Positions 23,003 to 33,560 of a DNA stretch of 64,000 bases are shown here, piece by piece. The notes below the pieces were generated by a model. It searched no databases. It was not told where the DNA came from and worked only from the letters and a program-made list of their open reading frames with translations. Position 1 is the first letter of the stretch. Every line of letters begins with the position of its first letter. Where the stretch lies: the NCBI RefSeq assembly GCF_035046485.1, contig NC_085137.1, positions 43,207,155-43,271,154 on the forward strand, given 5' to 3'. Source of the stretch: Aedes albopictus. Its lineage: Eukaryota > Arthropoda > Insecta > Diptera > Culicidae. The position numbers were made by a program, and so were the translations under genes.

Positions 23003-24168
23003 TTTCTTTTTCTTTATGGCTTGACGTTCGCATTGGAACTTGGCCTGTCTCTCTTCAACTTAGTGTTCTTTAGAGCACTTCCACAGTTATCAATTCAAGG
23101 GGTTTCTTTGCCTGCCATTAGGGGAGACTGGGGAGACTTGATCCCTTTTTCTTAATTTGCCTGTAACATTAAGAAAAAACACAAAACTAGATCCATTTTT
23201 CGTACAGAATGGCAGGTAAACATCTATTGCAAGTTTATACACAACAGGAGGACTTTAAATTATTGTTAAAGTTTTCAAAACTGTGTTTTTATGGAGGCAT
23301 GTCTTATGATGTATTTTTCAAAAATGGGTCACAATTGATCCCCTTTTGAGCACATGTTTAATTTAAAGGGAAAATAACTCCAGAAGCTTCCTGTTTATTT
23401 TCTTTTCAAGTTTTCTTACATTTTTGATGAATATGGTGTATTTGAAATTATAAGATTTCCTTAAATTTTTAAGGATATGCCGTATTTTGAAAATGGCTTG
23501 ATCCCCCTTTTTATGGCGTGTAATAAAATAATAATTATCCAACACGTTTTATCATTGAATATACTAGAATTCCGAGTAAATAGAGGCTTCCAAATGGAAT
23601 TTTATTTTTAACATGTATAATGTGTGTGTAATCCCCGAGGGATCAAGTCTCCCCATGTCACTGTTGTATACACTAAGCTACATTAATTGAAATATTTATA
23701 TAACAACCTTATTTGGATAAATAGGATTGATAGTATTTTATTTATACTATGTGCTGTGAAATTTTGACACGATTTGGTTCAATTTTCACAAAGTTATTGA
23801 GATTTTTCGGAATCGCCTAAAAGATTTCTGGAGGTCTGAAAACAAACCATCAGCCATTAAAAAATAATGCAATACACAATTAAAATCCATTGTAGCCAAA
23901 ACATTGTCGTCTGTCGGAATGTTGTTTTGGAAAAAAAAATGCTAGAAGAAAACTGTTTTTGATTCCGAGAAAATATGGGGGGAACAAGTCTCCCCAGGGA
24001 TCAAGTCTCCTCAGTCTCCCTACATGTATTTGTATATTGTGAGGCAAGTACAATGATACACTATGCCCAGGAGGTCCAGAAAATTTTCCCGACCGGAACG
24101 GGATTCAAACCCGCCGTTTCCGGATTGGCGATCCATTGCCTTAACCACTAGGCCAACTGGAACTCCTT
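23003..24168 (-). mobile_element. tRNA-derived SINE split by a MITE
   Basis: The minus strand starts near 24168 with a tRNA-like head: GGCCTAGTGGTTAAGGC as A-box and GGCGGGTTTGAATCCCG as B-box. The body continues GGGCATAGTGTATCATTG and TTGCCTCACAATATACA to 24023, is interrupted by the element 23121-24020, and resumes to an A-rich tail AAGAAAAAGAAA near 23003. SINEs are transcribed by RNA polymerase III from internal boxes and are moved by LINE machinery. Imperfect direct repeats of the satellite (CTTTTATGATAA / CTTTTTTGATAG) flank it. It resembles mosquito Feilai-type SINEs, but the family name is not verified. Confidence 0.8.
23121..24020. mobile_element. MITE with GGGGAGACTGGGGAGAC ends
   Basis: Left end GGGGAGACTGGGGAGAC then TTGATCCC; right end is the inverse with one change. 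TA flanks both sides (23119-23120, 24021-24022). An internal copy of the terminal motif occurs near 23637. No transposase frame. It lies within the SINE, so it is younger than the SINE. Confidence 0.88.
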
Positions 24169-24600
24169 TTTTGATAGCACGATGATCGATTCGTAAGAAC
24201 ATAGCTTAAGACCATATTATAGATAACCGGTAATGTCCCGAAACCAGTTTTAGGTGTCCCACTGGAAGTGGTCAAATGTAAAAGTGATCTGTACCCATGC
24301 ATAAGATAAATCAAATCGTGGTTTTTTTAGGTAACCTAATGAACGTTAGCAATGAAATAGTCTCAGACTATATTTGGTAGACCCGGTGGTGCTCCGGAAC
24401 CTGTTCCAGTGCCGCATCGAACGTACCATGCGACACATCACATCACGGCTTTTTTAATAACCTGAGGAACGGTTAACTAGAAAATAGGCTCATACCACAT
24501 CAGAGACTACCGGTAGGGTTGCACAACCAGTGTTTGGTGCTTCGCCGGAACTACGAAAATAAATTAAATCAATGCAAGCGATAAATATGTGTAAAAGAAC
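24169..24600. repeat. 152-bp tandem repeat, second block
   Basis: Continuation of the same satellite after the SINE: landmark phrases at 24240, 24396 and about 24523, with more divergence than the first block. Confidence 0.85.
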
Positions 24601-24867
24601 AAAATCTTGACAAATTAAACCCACATACAAACAGACGTCTCACTATACTCACTACGTTCTTGTTTTCAACGGTCAATCAAATATAACCTAGAATGTGCAG
24701 AAAAAAAATTATCGGGGATCTGTGAATGTGTAAAAAGTTATATCTTAGCTTGTTTGTATCGTGTTGATATTGATCAGTCCCCAGTGTTAGTGAAGGTGCT
24801 CAAGCAGTCAGCTGAGAAATCTGATATTATTCAGCTCTGCTTATACGTTGAACATAACGTCGGACTA

Positions 24868-25080
24868 GGGTCTGGGACCATTTGGGCAGGAGCACCTATT
24901 TTGGGCACTTGCTGCTTTAACTCAGTCATTTTTAAACCGATTGATTTGATTTTTGAAACACGATCAGATACGCACAGTATCTAGCCATGTGCAAAAATTC
25001 AAATCAATCGGATTGAAATTAATTGAGTTATAGCAGCAAGTGCCCAAAATAGGTGCTCCTGCCCAAATGGTCCCAGACCC
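24868..25080. mobile_element. palindromic MITE, GGGTCT family, copy 1
   Basis: Arms start GGGTCTGGGACCATTTGGG and end in the inverse; TA on both sides (24866-24867, 25081-25082). 213 bp. Related copies are at 31091-32070 and 62797-62998, where the end reads GGGTCTTGTAC or GGGCCTTGTAC. Confidence 0.9.
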
Positions 25081-25984
25081 TATGTGCCATCAATAGGTTT
25101 TAAGTCATTTCAATGATGGCTTTGATAAATTGCTTACTTTTCTTAAACAATATCAGGATTCGGGAACACTTTGACTTACGTCGACGGAAAGGTCGTGAGA
25201 ACATATACAACGAGAAAGGCACTATCACCACTAGGTGGATTAATTTGGGTTTTTTTTAGTATGTTCAATCGATTAAAACGCCCTTCAAAATGAAGGGCTA
25301 AAGTTCATTATCAGCACAAAAGTATATCATGTGAAACACACGTACGCGATCCCGATAATGTAAAGTATGCTAACTCCATGAGCTAAATTTTAATGTGTAT
25401 TAAAAGGCTTCAAAAAGAAAAGTTAATAAAATTTGTTTAACGTTTTTCATCATATTTTTATCCCATACAAAACATGTGGACTTTCAAAACTGACCCAATT
25501 TTCTCCGATTTATAACGCTTATAACTATAACGCTTATAGATACTATAACAATTAGACACAAAATAAAAGAATAATAAATATAGCAGAGTCAAATTACTGA
25601 TGATTAATTGAACAGTTATCTTGAAAGAACAGCCTATGTTTGACAGAAGGGAAATTTATTATAAGGAAGGTTATCAATCAGGCCAAATAGACGATCATTA
25701 AGCAGAAGCATGTCAGGCCGAAGTAAGTTGGGCCGAAGTTCATTGGGCTTAAAGTGGCATTAGGCTGAATGGGTCATCTGTCCGATTGAGTTTAAATCCA
25801 TGAACGGGCAATCTAGGTGAATGATTTGAATGTATTGCATATGCATAAACGTCATAATAACTATGTATCTATTTTTAAAAGAAAGCAACGTCCGTGATGA
25901 AGTAGCTGAATGTTGAAAAACTCAAGGGACCTGAAACTCTTCTAGGACTTCGAAAACAAATATGAACATCTTTCATGAAGAAAA

Positions 25985-26107
25985 TTAACCCTTCAGGACG
26001 CGCACTGTTGTAAAAAGTACAACACTACCAAAAAACCTCGCTCGTCGTATACAGCGCGAGCGCCGTGAAATTTTGATTGCTTGATGACGCGAGTCCTGAA
26101 AGGTTAA
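25985..26107. mobile_element. small MITE with TTAACC ends
   Basis: Left TTAACCCTTCAGGACGCGC, right GCGAGTCCTGAAAGGTTAA. Inside is a second hairpin (GTTGTA...TACAAC) and a CGCTCG/CGAGCG pair. TTAA at each end may be part of the target duplication. Confidence 0.7.
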
Positions 26108-26805
26108 GAAGACAGCTAAACAACCCATTCCGCTTAACGTACTTCGGCCTGGCGTACTTTGGTTAGGCGTGGTTCGTTCTAATGACCGGAAACCCCTAGT
26201 TTTGCATTGGAGTCAGTACGGCCCACGTGTAGTACGTCAACGTGGTGAGCGTCAGCTGAGGCATTAAAAATGTTGAATTGCAGATGCAATACTCTTTTCA
26301 GGGAAATGGTACATTCGGGGAAATAACTTTCGGGAAAACTGCATTCGGGGAACTGGTTTTCGGTGAAATGTACAATCATTTGAAGGAGTCGTTTATAAAA
26401 AAATAAAAGAGTCATTGAGTATATAAGTTAATAACACTAGTTTCAAATATCTTGCGTATTGTTGGACCAATTTTAAATCTTTTTAAATTAATTAAAAGCT
26501 GAAGATAATACCATTTGATCATCTGAAAGCAGGTTTTGCGTCAGATTGACGAAATTGTAAATATTGGCGAGTTTTAGGGACGATCTCCTTGAATTTTAGC
26601 AAAATTTCCAAAAATATATGAAGAAATGTATTTTTTTTTTCAATAAGAAAAAATCAATTTAAAAATTCTTTCTCAAAGTTTATTTGACACATCATATGTA
26701 GGCGAGTTACAGTAAAAAATTCAGCTCAATCGGATCATTGATTACAAAGAATGAGATGTGCCGAGTGAAAGCCGAAAAAAAATTTCGCTCTACTGCATTT
26801 TTTTT

Positions 26806-28813
26806 GGTTGTATACCATTTCACCGAAAACCATTTCGCGGAATTTTTTTTCGCGGTGTAACATTTCGCGGAATGCACCATTTCGCCGAATACCATTTCGC
26901 GGAACGACTTTTCGTGGAATGTACTGTTTCGCGGAATACCATTTCGCGGAATTTAATACTTTGCAAATAATAATGGAATAACACATTATTTTCTCTGCTA
27001 AATTTTACTAGCTCCATCACCGATTCATGCGCAATCATAATCACTTCAGCTCTACGATTGTACTAATTGATATTTAATCTGTTACTTTTCTGAACAAAAA
27101 TTTACCTTCTTTGATTCGTAGCACAGAGAACAGACGTCTATCTTCGTTTTCAGCCTTGTGTAAAACTTTGTAACGGTCAGTTTAGAGTATGTGGCTATGC
27201 TCCCGTTGCGTGGTGCTAGCATCCCATCACTTACATTGTTGTGTTGCCATTTTTGTTTCCAGTGCTCGCCGTTTTTGGCCGTTTGGCGCTTGTGTCGCTT
27301 TGTGGGGTAGTGTATTTTAACGAGTTGTTAGGCAACTGAATTGTTAAATTTTTCATCATTTACCTCCTGCTCTTCAAAGGCTGTTCATGTGATGTGTAGT
27401 TTTTAATGATCAAATCGATATCTCTATAGGAGATTTGACCTTCTTTTGATAATAGGCTGTTCTTTCAAGTTTACTGTTAAAAATGTTGGCTAGTGACCGA
27501 GCTGCTAACTTATCTGAGATTTTTCATTCTGTCAAAAATGGACTGATGTTTAGAGTAACACCACAGACAACAGACGTATCACTTGGAACAAAATACGATA
27601 AAAATCATCGTCACGAAAACATAATCGCCCAATGTTAATTAGGCTTTGGTGCGCAAACCCACTGAGTAGATGGCGGTAGTTAGTAAACGTCAAACAGGAG
27701 TAAAAACGATGCAAGCGCCATGAGCAAGCGATTTGCGAACTACAGAATATTTGAATAATCCGTTAAAAAAGGAAACGATAGGTAGAGTGAGACGCCTGTT
27801 TGTCTGTGGTAACACTGCTGGTGAGTTTTTTTTTGTGGCCAGGCTGCTGACGTTAGAGATTTATCATTATTTGAAACAAAGGCTGTTCATTCATGTTGCA
27901 CTGGAGTTATCTATTGGCGGTCCTATTGCTAACTCTGAGGGAGATATGTTCTTTAGATCTTTCGAGACCCTTTCTTATTGATCCAACATCTATTCAGCCC
28001 AATGATTGTTCGGCCCAACGTCCATTCAGTGTAATCTCCTTCGGTCTAATGACCCAGAATCATAATTCAGGAACTGAATCTGCTTATCAGCTTCCACATT
28101 TTCACCTTTACCGATTGAAAGCATTATAATTATGCCAAAATGATGCTATTTATAAACAGTGTGACCGCGTAACCCTTAACACTCCTTAGTGATAACTTTA
28201 CCAGATTTATCTTTATTGTTTATTGTTTATATGTTCTAATTATTTCAAACTGTTGTAATAGATATTATAAAAAAATCTTATTTTTGTATCACAGGTTTTT
28301 CCATCTTTCAAACAAACGCTGTTTTAACAGATATGCTGTTATGTTCAATACGAAACTTTTCCTTCTTCTGGTCAAAACTGTTCTTTCATAAATTGTATGC
28401 ATTATACTTATTTTGCCATACTTGCTAAATTAATATTATCAGAGAATTTCCCTTCTTTCATACATAGGCTGTTCTTTCAAAGTATACTGAGAGACGAACC
28501 AGCCAAGGGCTGAAAGTCTCTATAATAAAGATAAATCAATCAATCAATCAATCAAGAATACTGCTACAAAAACGAATTTTTTCCATTTTTCATGTGCTGA
28601 TTTGAATTTTGAATCTCATCATGATGTTTTCTCTCGATAAATTAAATTGTTTGCTCTTATTAACGATTTTCCGCGAAACGGTACATTCCGCCAAATGGTT
28701 TTCGGCGAAACGGTGCATTCCGCGAAATGGTTCATTCCGCCAAATGTCATTCGAAATGTTACACCGCAAAAAGGAATTCCGCGAAATGGTTTTCGGCGAA
28801 ATGTTATACAATC
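26806..28813. mobile_element. MULE-like element with palindromic-word ends, copy 2
   Basis: Ends GGTTGTATACCATTTCACCG (left) and GATTGTATAACATTTCGCCG (read inward from the right), then both continue AAAACCATTTCGCGGAA. ATTTTTTT stands on both sides (26797-26804 or 26798-26805, and 28814-28821), an 8- or 9-bp repeat. The left arm has five exact copies of TTCGCGGAA within about 150 bases and the right arm has the reverse word TTCCGCGAA three times. The core contains phrases such as TAGGCTGTTCTTTCAA that recur in the first MULE-like element and near 51150. No transposase frame. Non-autonomous. Confidence 0.75.
28470..28556 (+). repeat. 3' end of a retroposon with (TCAA)n tail
   Basis: GGGCTGAAAGTCTCTATAAT then AAAGATAAATCAATCAATC, ending in a short (TCAA)n run. 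Typical of 5'-truncated LINE or SINE 3' ends; the parent family cannot be named from this piece. Confidence 0.6.
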
Positions 28814-28907
28814 ATTTTTTTCCTTCGCGTCTTCAAACTCAGGGCATGATTCTACACCAAAAATGATCATCAGCTTACCGAGTTCAAAAATGCTGTAAAC
28901 TTGTGTA

Positions 28908-29314
28908 ATTTGTTCGGAAATACACCAATATTGGTATTTACTCTCTCTTAATTTAAAAAGAAAAAAAAAATCTCTCTTAATATATGAAAAATTTAAAATT
29001 TATATCGCACTTTCATGTGGATTAATCACAAAGGTGAAAATTCCCAAATAAAAAAATTAAGCAGGGTAATGATCGAATTTTGGATCCCTAGAAGACAATA
29101 GTTTAAATTTAAGCCAAAATCAAACAGATTCACATAATAATCATGTTGGTGTGATCGTAAAAGCCCCCAAAGTCCGTGAAAATGCCCAGTAGGTTATTGC
29201 TGGCTGAAAATTTCAAGAAAATGACTGCTTTTTGACGCATCAGTTTCCACAGATTTAGACCCCTCAATGCATTATGGGCCCTCGAAAGTATATATATTGG
29301 ACACCCTGTGTTTA
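28908..29314. other. AT-rich unassigned stretch
   Basis: No coding frame, repeat or RNA feature recognised. Confidence 0.4.
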
Positions 29315-29470
29315 AAGACAGATTTTTATGGCTACGCAGCCTTGATAAATCAAAACAGGATGTTATCGAGTGAAAAAGAAGCATACATTAAAATACACGT
29401 TAATAAATACATTAAAAAAATGTTGTTATCTACCCCGACGTTTCGACATGTTTTTCGTTTTTTTTATTCT
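29315..29470 (-). repeat. possible remnant of a Penelope-like element end
   Basis: The minus strand has TGTCGAAACGTCGGGG near 29430-29450 and GGCTGCGTAGCCATAAA near 29340. Both, in this order, resemble the ends of the Penelope-like element at 38285-40324 (GTGTCGAAACGTCGGG and GACTGCGTAGCCAAACA). No coding part remains. Confidence 0.4.
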
Positions 29471-30229
29471 GTGTGGTTTTGTCTTAATCTAACTGGCTGG
29501 TGGTGATAAGTTACTTCAGGACTACATTTTTTTCCGTAAACGTGATGCGACGCTCGCACGGAAGGCAAGATTGATAATCATTGATATCAAGGTAAATAAT
29601 GGTTTTGTGAGAAAATGACTGGTGCCTGTGCATGGCAATCTAATCTTGCGAATGATTCTAAAAATGTTCGCCATGTCATCATTAAATCTGCGAAAGTCTT
29701 GATAATCCAGTGATAGGACGTCGTTTAGCCGATGCCCAAAACATTTCGAAAAAGTGTCAGGGCAAAAGATTTTTTGATAGAACCTTTTTATCGCAGTAAA
29801 ACTACTTATATACAGCTTTATGAAAAGGTGATTCATCACGCTTATGTATACACTAAAACAAAAACGAGGGTAAGAACCTTTAAAATATCATTTTTGCTTA
29901 AACATTCGTAAATGGTTAAATTAATATTTGGTTTACAATAGAACCATTGCAGTATATTTCGATACCCCAAGACTTTTAGTTCATGACGGATTGATTATTT
30001 CAAGAAGGCTGAAGGTTTTTGGAAAGATGTCGTGCCGATCTCTTATTTTCTACTAACGATTACTAACGACCTTGCCTTGTTGAAACTTTTATGTTTTCTG
30101 ATAGAGCAAAAAATCTACCAATACCTAGTATTGAACTACTATGTAACATTGAATGAAAAATGTTTAAACTTTAAATGGAGCACATTTCAATTGTATTTTG
30201 TGTATTCTATGGGATGATCAAAAAGGTTA
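29471..30229. other. unassigned stretch upstream of the candidate exon
   Basis: AT-rich. A 105-residue minus-strand frame at 29522-29839 has no motif that I recognise and no supporting signals. May contain the promoter of the exon at 30230-30783, but no core promoter element can be fixed. Confidence 0.35.
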
Positions 30230-30657
30230 CCAATAGCCAACGGTTATGGAGTGTGAAGTGTAAGTGTAGCTCTCAATTCCACCGTGCCGGAGCTTTTTGG
30301 TCGTCGTAGTCGTCGTCGTCGTGAGTGGAGAACGTGCTCTAGTGAAAATATTTGATTTATCCGACAGGCGGTGAAATTTGCACAAATATTCGATCCATTG
30401 TGTCCGGTTCGTGGTTGTGTCGGCCCTTTCCGTCCCGGAAGGAAGAGGGTGGGTAGGAAGCTTAAGAAGATTTGTGAGTGTTTTTTACAGTTGTGTGGAG
30501 TGAGGTGCCCCCAAAAAAGGGCAGCGTAAAAAAGGGCTCAGAGGATATATTAAGGGAATCCCGAGGATAAATTTGATTCTGCAGCCTCTGGCTACGGTGG
30601 CGGTAGCAGTGAAGTGAGTTTGAAACCTCGTACCGGAAACCATTTGGCAGAGCCAAA
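30230..30657 (+). other. candidate 5' untranslated region
   Basis: Base composition turns more GC-rich, with a (GTC)n run near 30301-30323 and no transposon feature. It contains no long frame but leads directly into the ATG at 30658. An in-frame TGA (in GCAGTGAAGTGAG, about 30606-30618) separates it from the coding part. The exact transcription start is not determinable. Confidence 0.45.
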
Positions 30658-30783
30658 ATGCTGCAGGTAACGGCAGATCGTATGTCCGGAAGGCGGAGCA
30701 GTTCCATCGGATGCCGCTCGATTATCGGCCGGCGGACGTCGATGTACATCAACCAGACCCAACACGACCGGGATCCGTTCAAG
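30658..30783 (+). CDS. first coding exon of an unrecognised host gene
   Basis: Forty-two codons starting MLQVTADRMSGRR, containing SSSIGCRSIIGRR and ending QTQHDRDPFK. The start is chosen because it is the first ATG after an in-frame stop and has the favourable context GCCAAAATG. The frame ends exactly at AAG|GTAAGT (donor at 30784), the consensus insect 5' splice site, phase 0. The stretch is serine- and arginine-rich, so it may be a cytoplasmic N-terminus, but there is no signal peptide and no domain. Base composition, CpG content and lack of repeats set it apart from all transposon frames in the window. The protein family is not recognised. The next exon was not found downstream, which would imply a long, transposon-filled intron. 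Being a non-functional chance frame is the alternative. Confidence 0.5.
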
Positions 30784-31090
30784 GTAAGTTTTAAATGAAA
30801 GTGAGGAGAGCGATGAGTTATGGATGAGTTTACTGAGGGAAGAGTTGAATTTATGAGTTGTGCTCTTTTTCGACAAAGGAAGATTAGCGCGGATTTATGT
30901 AAATCGAACATTGATTTATTATGATACAGGATGTGGTGGATTGTAAAAGTGTGTTTATACTGCAGAATGACACAATTGAGGTTCAACACAAATATAATAA
31001 GTTTATTAAATTAATTGATGCAAAATTTGAAAAAAATACGCTCATATCATTTGAAAGGTATGAGAGAAAAAATGTTTCAATAAGGTGGTA
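30784..31090 (+). other. candidate intron start
   Basis: Begins with GTAAGT. Otherwise AT-rich without recognisable features up to the MITE at 31091. Confidence 0.4.
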
Positions 31091-32070
31091 GGGTCTTGTA
31101 CTATTTGGGCAGGTGTATCTATTTTGGGCACTTGTAGCTATAACTAAGTCAATTTCAAACCGATTGATTTGATTTTTCGTATAGAGTTAGATACTGTACG
31201 TGCCTAACTCTATTCAAAAATTCAAATCAATCGGTTTGAAATTGACTTAGTTATAACGGCAAGTGCCGAAAATAGGTACACTAGGGCAGTTCAGACTTTC
31301 AACATGTCATAAATTCAAAGCTCCCACATGTTTATTACAATCCGTGGTGCAAAACTAGAGTCCTGTCAATTTTTCAGCCATTTCGGTGGTGATATCATGG
31401 TGACCCAAAAGCAAAATATTTTTATATGGGAATAACTATGGAGAATTTTCAAAGAAGGTTCTCTGCGCTGTAGAGCATTACCACATGGATGAAGTCATAG
31501 GGTCAAAGTCAAATTGAATTCTTCAGACCTCAATGATGAGTGTTGCCGAAGACCGCAACTTGTTTCGACTCACGAGACAGAAGTTACTAATCAATATTCA
31601 TCTATGCATGCTTGAACACAAGTCCATAGCTCGATCGACACGCTTGACACGCAGTCTTAGTATGCGTGTTAGCTTCTTGCACACCTTGCACGAAATCGTG
31701 TATAAAGATGTGCATGCGAGTGCAATTTTGTTGAATAACTTTTTATCCGATTGTCGAAATATGTTGCGGTCTTCGGCAACACTCATCATTGAGATCTGAA
31801 GAATTCAATTCGGCTTCGATCCTATGATTCCATCCATGTGGTACTGCTCTACAGCGCGGAGAACCTTTTTCGAAAATTCTCCATAGTAATTCCCATATTA
31901 ACCTATTTTGCTTTTGGGCCACCATTATATCACCACCGAAATGGCTGAAAATTTGACAGGACTCTAGTATTGCACCAAAGATTGTAATGAACATATGGGA
32001 GCTTTGAATTTTTGACATGTTGAAAGTTTGAACTGCCCTAAGGTACACCTGCCCAAATGGTACAAGACCC
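31091..32070. mobile_element. palindromic MITE, GGGTCT family, copy 2 (split)
   Basis: Ends GGGTCTTGTACTATTTGGG and the inverse, with TA on both sides (31089-31090, 32071-32072). Its interior matches the copy at 24868-25080 (AATCAATCGGTTTGAAATTG). It is split near its right arm by the hAT-like element at 31282-32040; without that it is about 213 bp. Confidence 0.9.
31282..32040. mobile_element. hAT-like foldback MITE
   Basis: Ends TAGGGCAGTTCAGACTT and the inverse; AGGTACAC is duplicated exactly on both sides (31274-31281, 32041-32048), and the outer MITE shows the unoccupied site has one copy. TAGGG-type ends with an 8-bp duplication are typical of hAT. The arms are about 300 bp long, so the same peptide start MMSVAEDRN is read from both strands; these are not genes. 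Confidence 0.9.
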
Positions 32071-32072
32071 TA

Positions 32073-32900
32073 TGATATTATCTACTAGTTTCTCCAATTC
32101 TGTAGAGGTCTAATAAATAAAATTGTCCTTATAAGGCAAATACACTAACATTACTTTTGATTTCATGGACGAAAAAACTTTAAAAAGATTATGTTTATCT
32201 AAAATTTACTTTACAATTCGAGTTCCATGACCATGTGTTTTGAAATGTGAACATGAAATTCAAGTGCTGTCAAATATTATGATCCTGTGATTTCATTAAA
32301 TATGAAATCAAGTGTTCTCCATGCACAATACTTATAATTTTCCAAATCTCCTCCGTTTATAACTTTAATGTTCCCCGTTTAATTAATTCATCCAACCATA
32401 TACCATATGCCAACAGTAATCAAAATAACCACATATGTTCCCAAAAAGTTCCCCACTCCAGTAAAAAGCTACCGTGTAATTCGCGTTCCAAAAAACCGAA
32501 GGATGATCAACACGGTACAAGAGAGATGCGGAAACCGGTAGCGGAAAATCGAGGAAAAAATGTGCGCAGATGAGCAGATTTTTTTTTATTCCACTAGATT
32601 AATTCAACTGAATTTGTTTTACGGCCGCTGGCATTCATCGTCGTCGTTGTTGGCGTCGTCATCGTTATCACCGATGGATGTATATAGGCACCGCGGCTGT
32701 TTGTTGAGCTCGTCACATTTGCTGCTCGAGAACCAACCAACCAACAAACAAACCCCGAAAAACTCTTCACGGTTTGTGGAAAGGGAAAAAGCAAACAACC
32801 AAATAAACGGATGGCGAAATATGATTTAAAGATCAGTTGGTTTGACTGGTTCAAGGGGTTGGAGATTCAACCGGCGATTATGGATCAGCTCGGGGTGTGT
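32073..32900. other. unassigned stretch
   Basis: AT-rich at the left, more balanced at 32500-32850 with a CAAC/CAAA run. The open frame at 32560-32829 shows no motif. No repeat recognised; possibly intron DNA of the gene starting at 30658. Confidence 0.35.
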
Positions 32901-33560
32901 TTCTAGAGAAACACATTTAGAAATCCCTCAAAGATTTTTATAGGACCCATGAGGTTTTATGGAATATTTTTTAAGGGAAAATTTCTGGTATAATCCTAGA
33001 AAGAATTCCTGGGTGAATCCCCGAATTATTTTATTTAAAAATGTTAGAAACAGTTTTAAAGAATTCTAGGAACTCTTGAAATAATTTCAGAAGGTATTCT
33101 GTAAGTCCTTAAGGACAAGGTATTTGGAGTACATTGCTCAAAATTTCTAGAGCACCGTTTTTTAGAAATTTTTTATTAAAATGCATCACGCTATTGACAA
33201 CCACTGAACAATTAGCGTGATGCATTTTCATCAAAATCCGTTCAACGGTTCTAAAAACGGTGCTCTAGAAATTTTGAGCAATGTACTCCAAATACCTTGT
33301 CCTTAACAAATCCCACCAACATTTTTTGGAAGAACTCCGGGAGTATTTCCTGGTGAAACCCTGGCAGGAGCTCTTGTAGGAATTCAAGACGGAACCTCTT
33401 TAGGAATCTTAGTAGAAACTCCTAGAGCACCAGTGGGAACTTCTGATGGGATCCTTAATAAATCCCCAGATGAATTTCATCAACAATTCCCTGAGAATTC
33501 CACAAGAAACTCCTGGAGGAGTCCTGCAACAAATTTGTGAAGATCCCGCGAAGGATTTTT
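32901..33560 (+). repeat. degenerate 12-bp satellite array D
   Basis: Diverged units such as GGAATTC and CTCCTGGAGG at 32985-33105 and 33305-33560, split by the palindromic element at 33119-33306. Confidence 0.6.
33119..33306. mobile_element. 188-bp palindromic MITE with TTAAGGACAAGG ends
   Basis: Ends TTAAGGACAAGGTATTTGG and the inverse; arms include TCTAGAGCACCG and the inner hairpin ATGCATCACGCTA. No coding capacity. TTAA at each end may be partly target duplication. Confidence 0.85.

Larger units (their letters stand above)
21136..25220. mobile_element. composite element carrying a 152-bp satellite
   Basis: Begins GCCTTTCTCGT (21136-21146) and ends ACGAGAAAGGC (25210-25220), a perfect 11-bp inverted pair. 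After the left end come a conserved-looking stretch (CACCAAGGTGTACC, GACGAATTGAGGTGATG), a GT run and the 152-bp tandem repeat. No open frame of significance. The class is unknown. Several later insertions lie inside it (22834-22972, 23003-24168, 24868-25080). Confidence 0.5.
20622..26377. mobile_element. MULE-like element with palindromic-word ends, copy 1
   Basis: The ends match as inverted repeats: GATTGTATGACATTTCCCC on the left, and GATTGTACATTTCACCGAA read inward from the right, continuing AAACCAGTTCCCCGAATG. ATTTGAAGG flanks both sides (20613-20621, 26378-26386), a 9-bp direct repeat. The left end is an array of the word TTCCCCGAA (five exact copies plus variants within 130 bases); the right end has the reverse word. 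Long inverted ends with 9-bp duplications are typical of Mutator-like elements, but no transposase frame is visible. The inside was enlarged by other insertions (21136-25220 and the MITEs within). A sister copy is at 26806-28813. Confidence 0.72.
26429..28907. mobile_element. dispersed element, copy B, split by the second MULE-like element
   Basis: 26429-26805 and 28814-28907 together match, in order, the element at 17815-18500 (for example ACCAATTTTAAATCTTTT, ATTGGCGAGTTTTAGGGACG, then CATGATTCTACACCAAAAAT). The break lies in a T run: the intact copy A reads CTGTAATTTTTTTC at this place. This gives the empty target site for 26806-28813. Confidence 0.78.

Noticed and set aside
24089..24165. 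tRNA gene on the minus strand
   Set aside because: A- and B-boxes are present but the arms do not fold properly and the sequence continues into a SINE body.
21490..24600. CRISPR array
   Set aside because: The repeats are direct 152-bp units without short repeat-spacer structure, in an animal genome context.
31533..31799. Two frames on opposite strands both starting MMSVAEDRN
   Set aside because: They are the two arms of the hAT-like palindrome 31282-32040 read from each strand.
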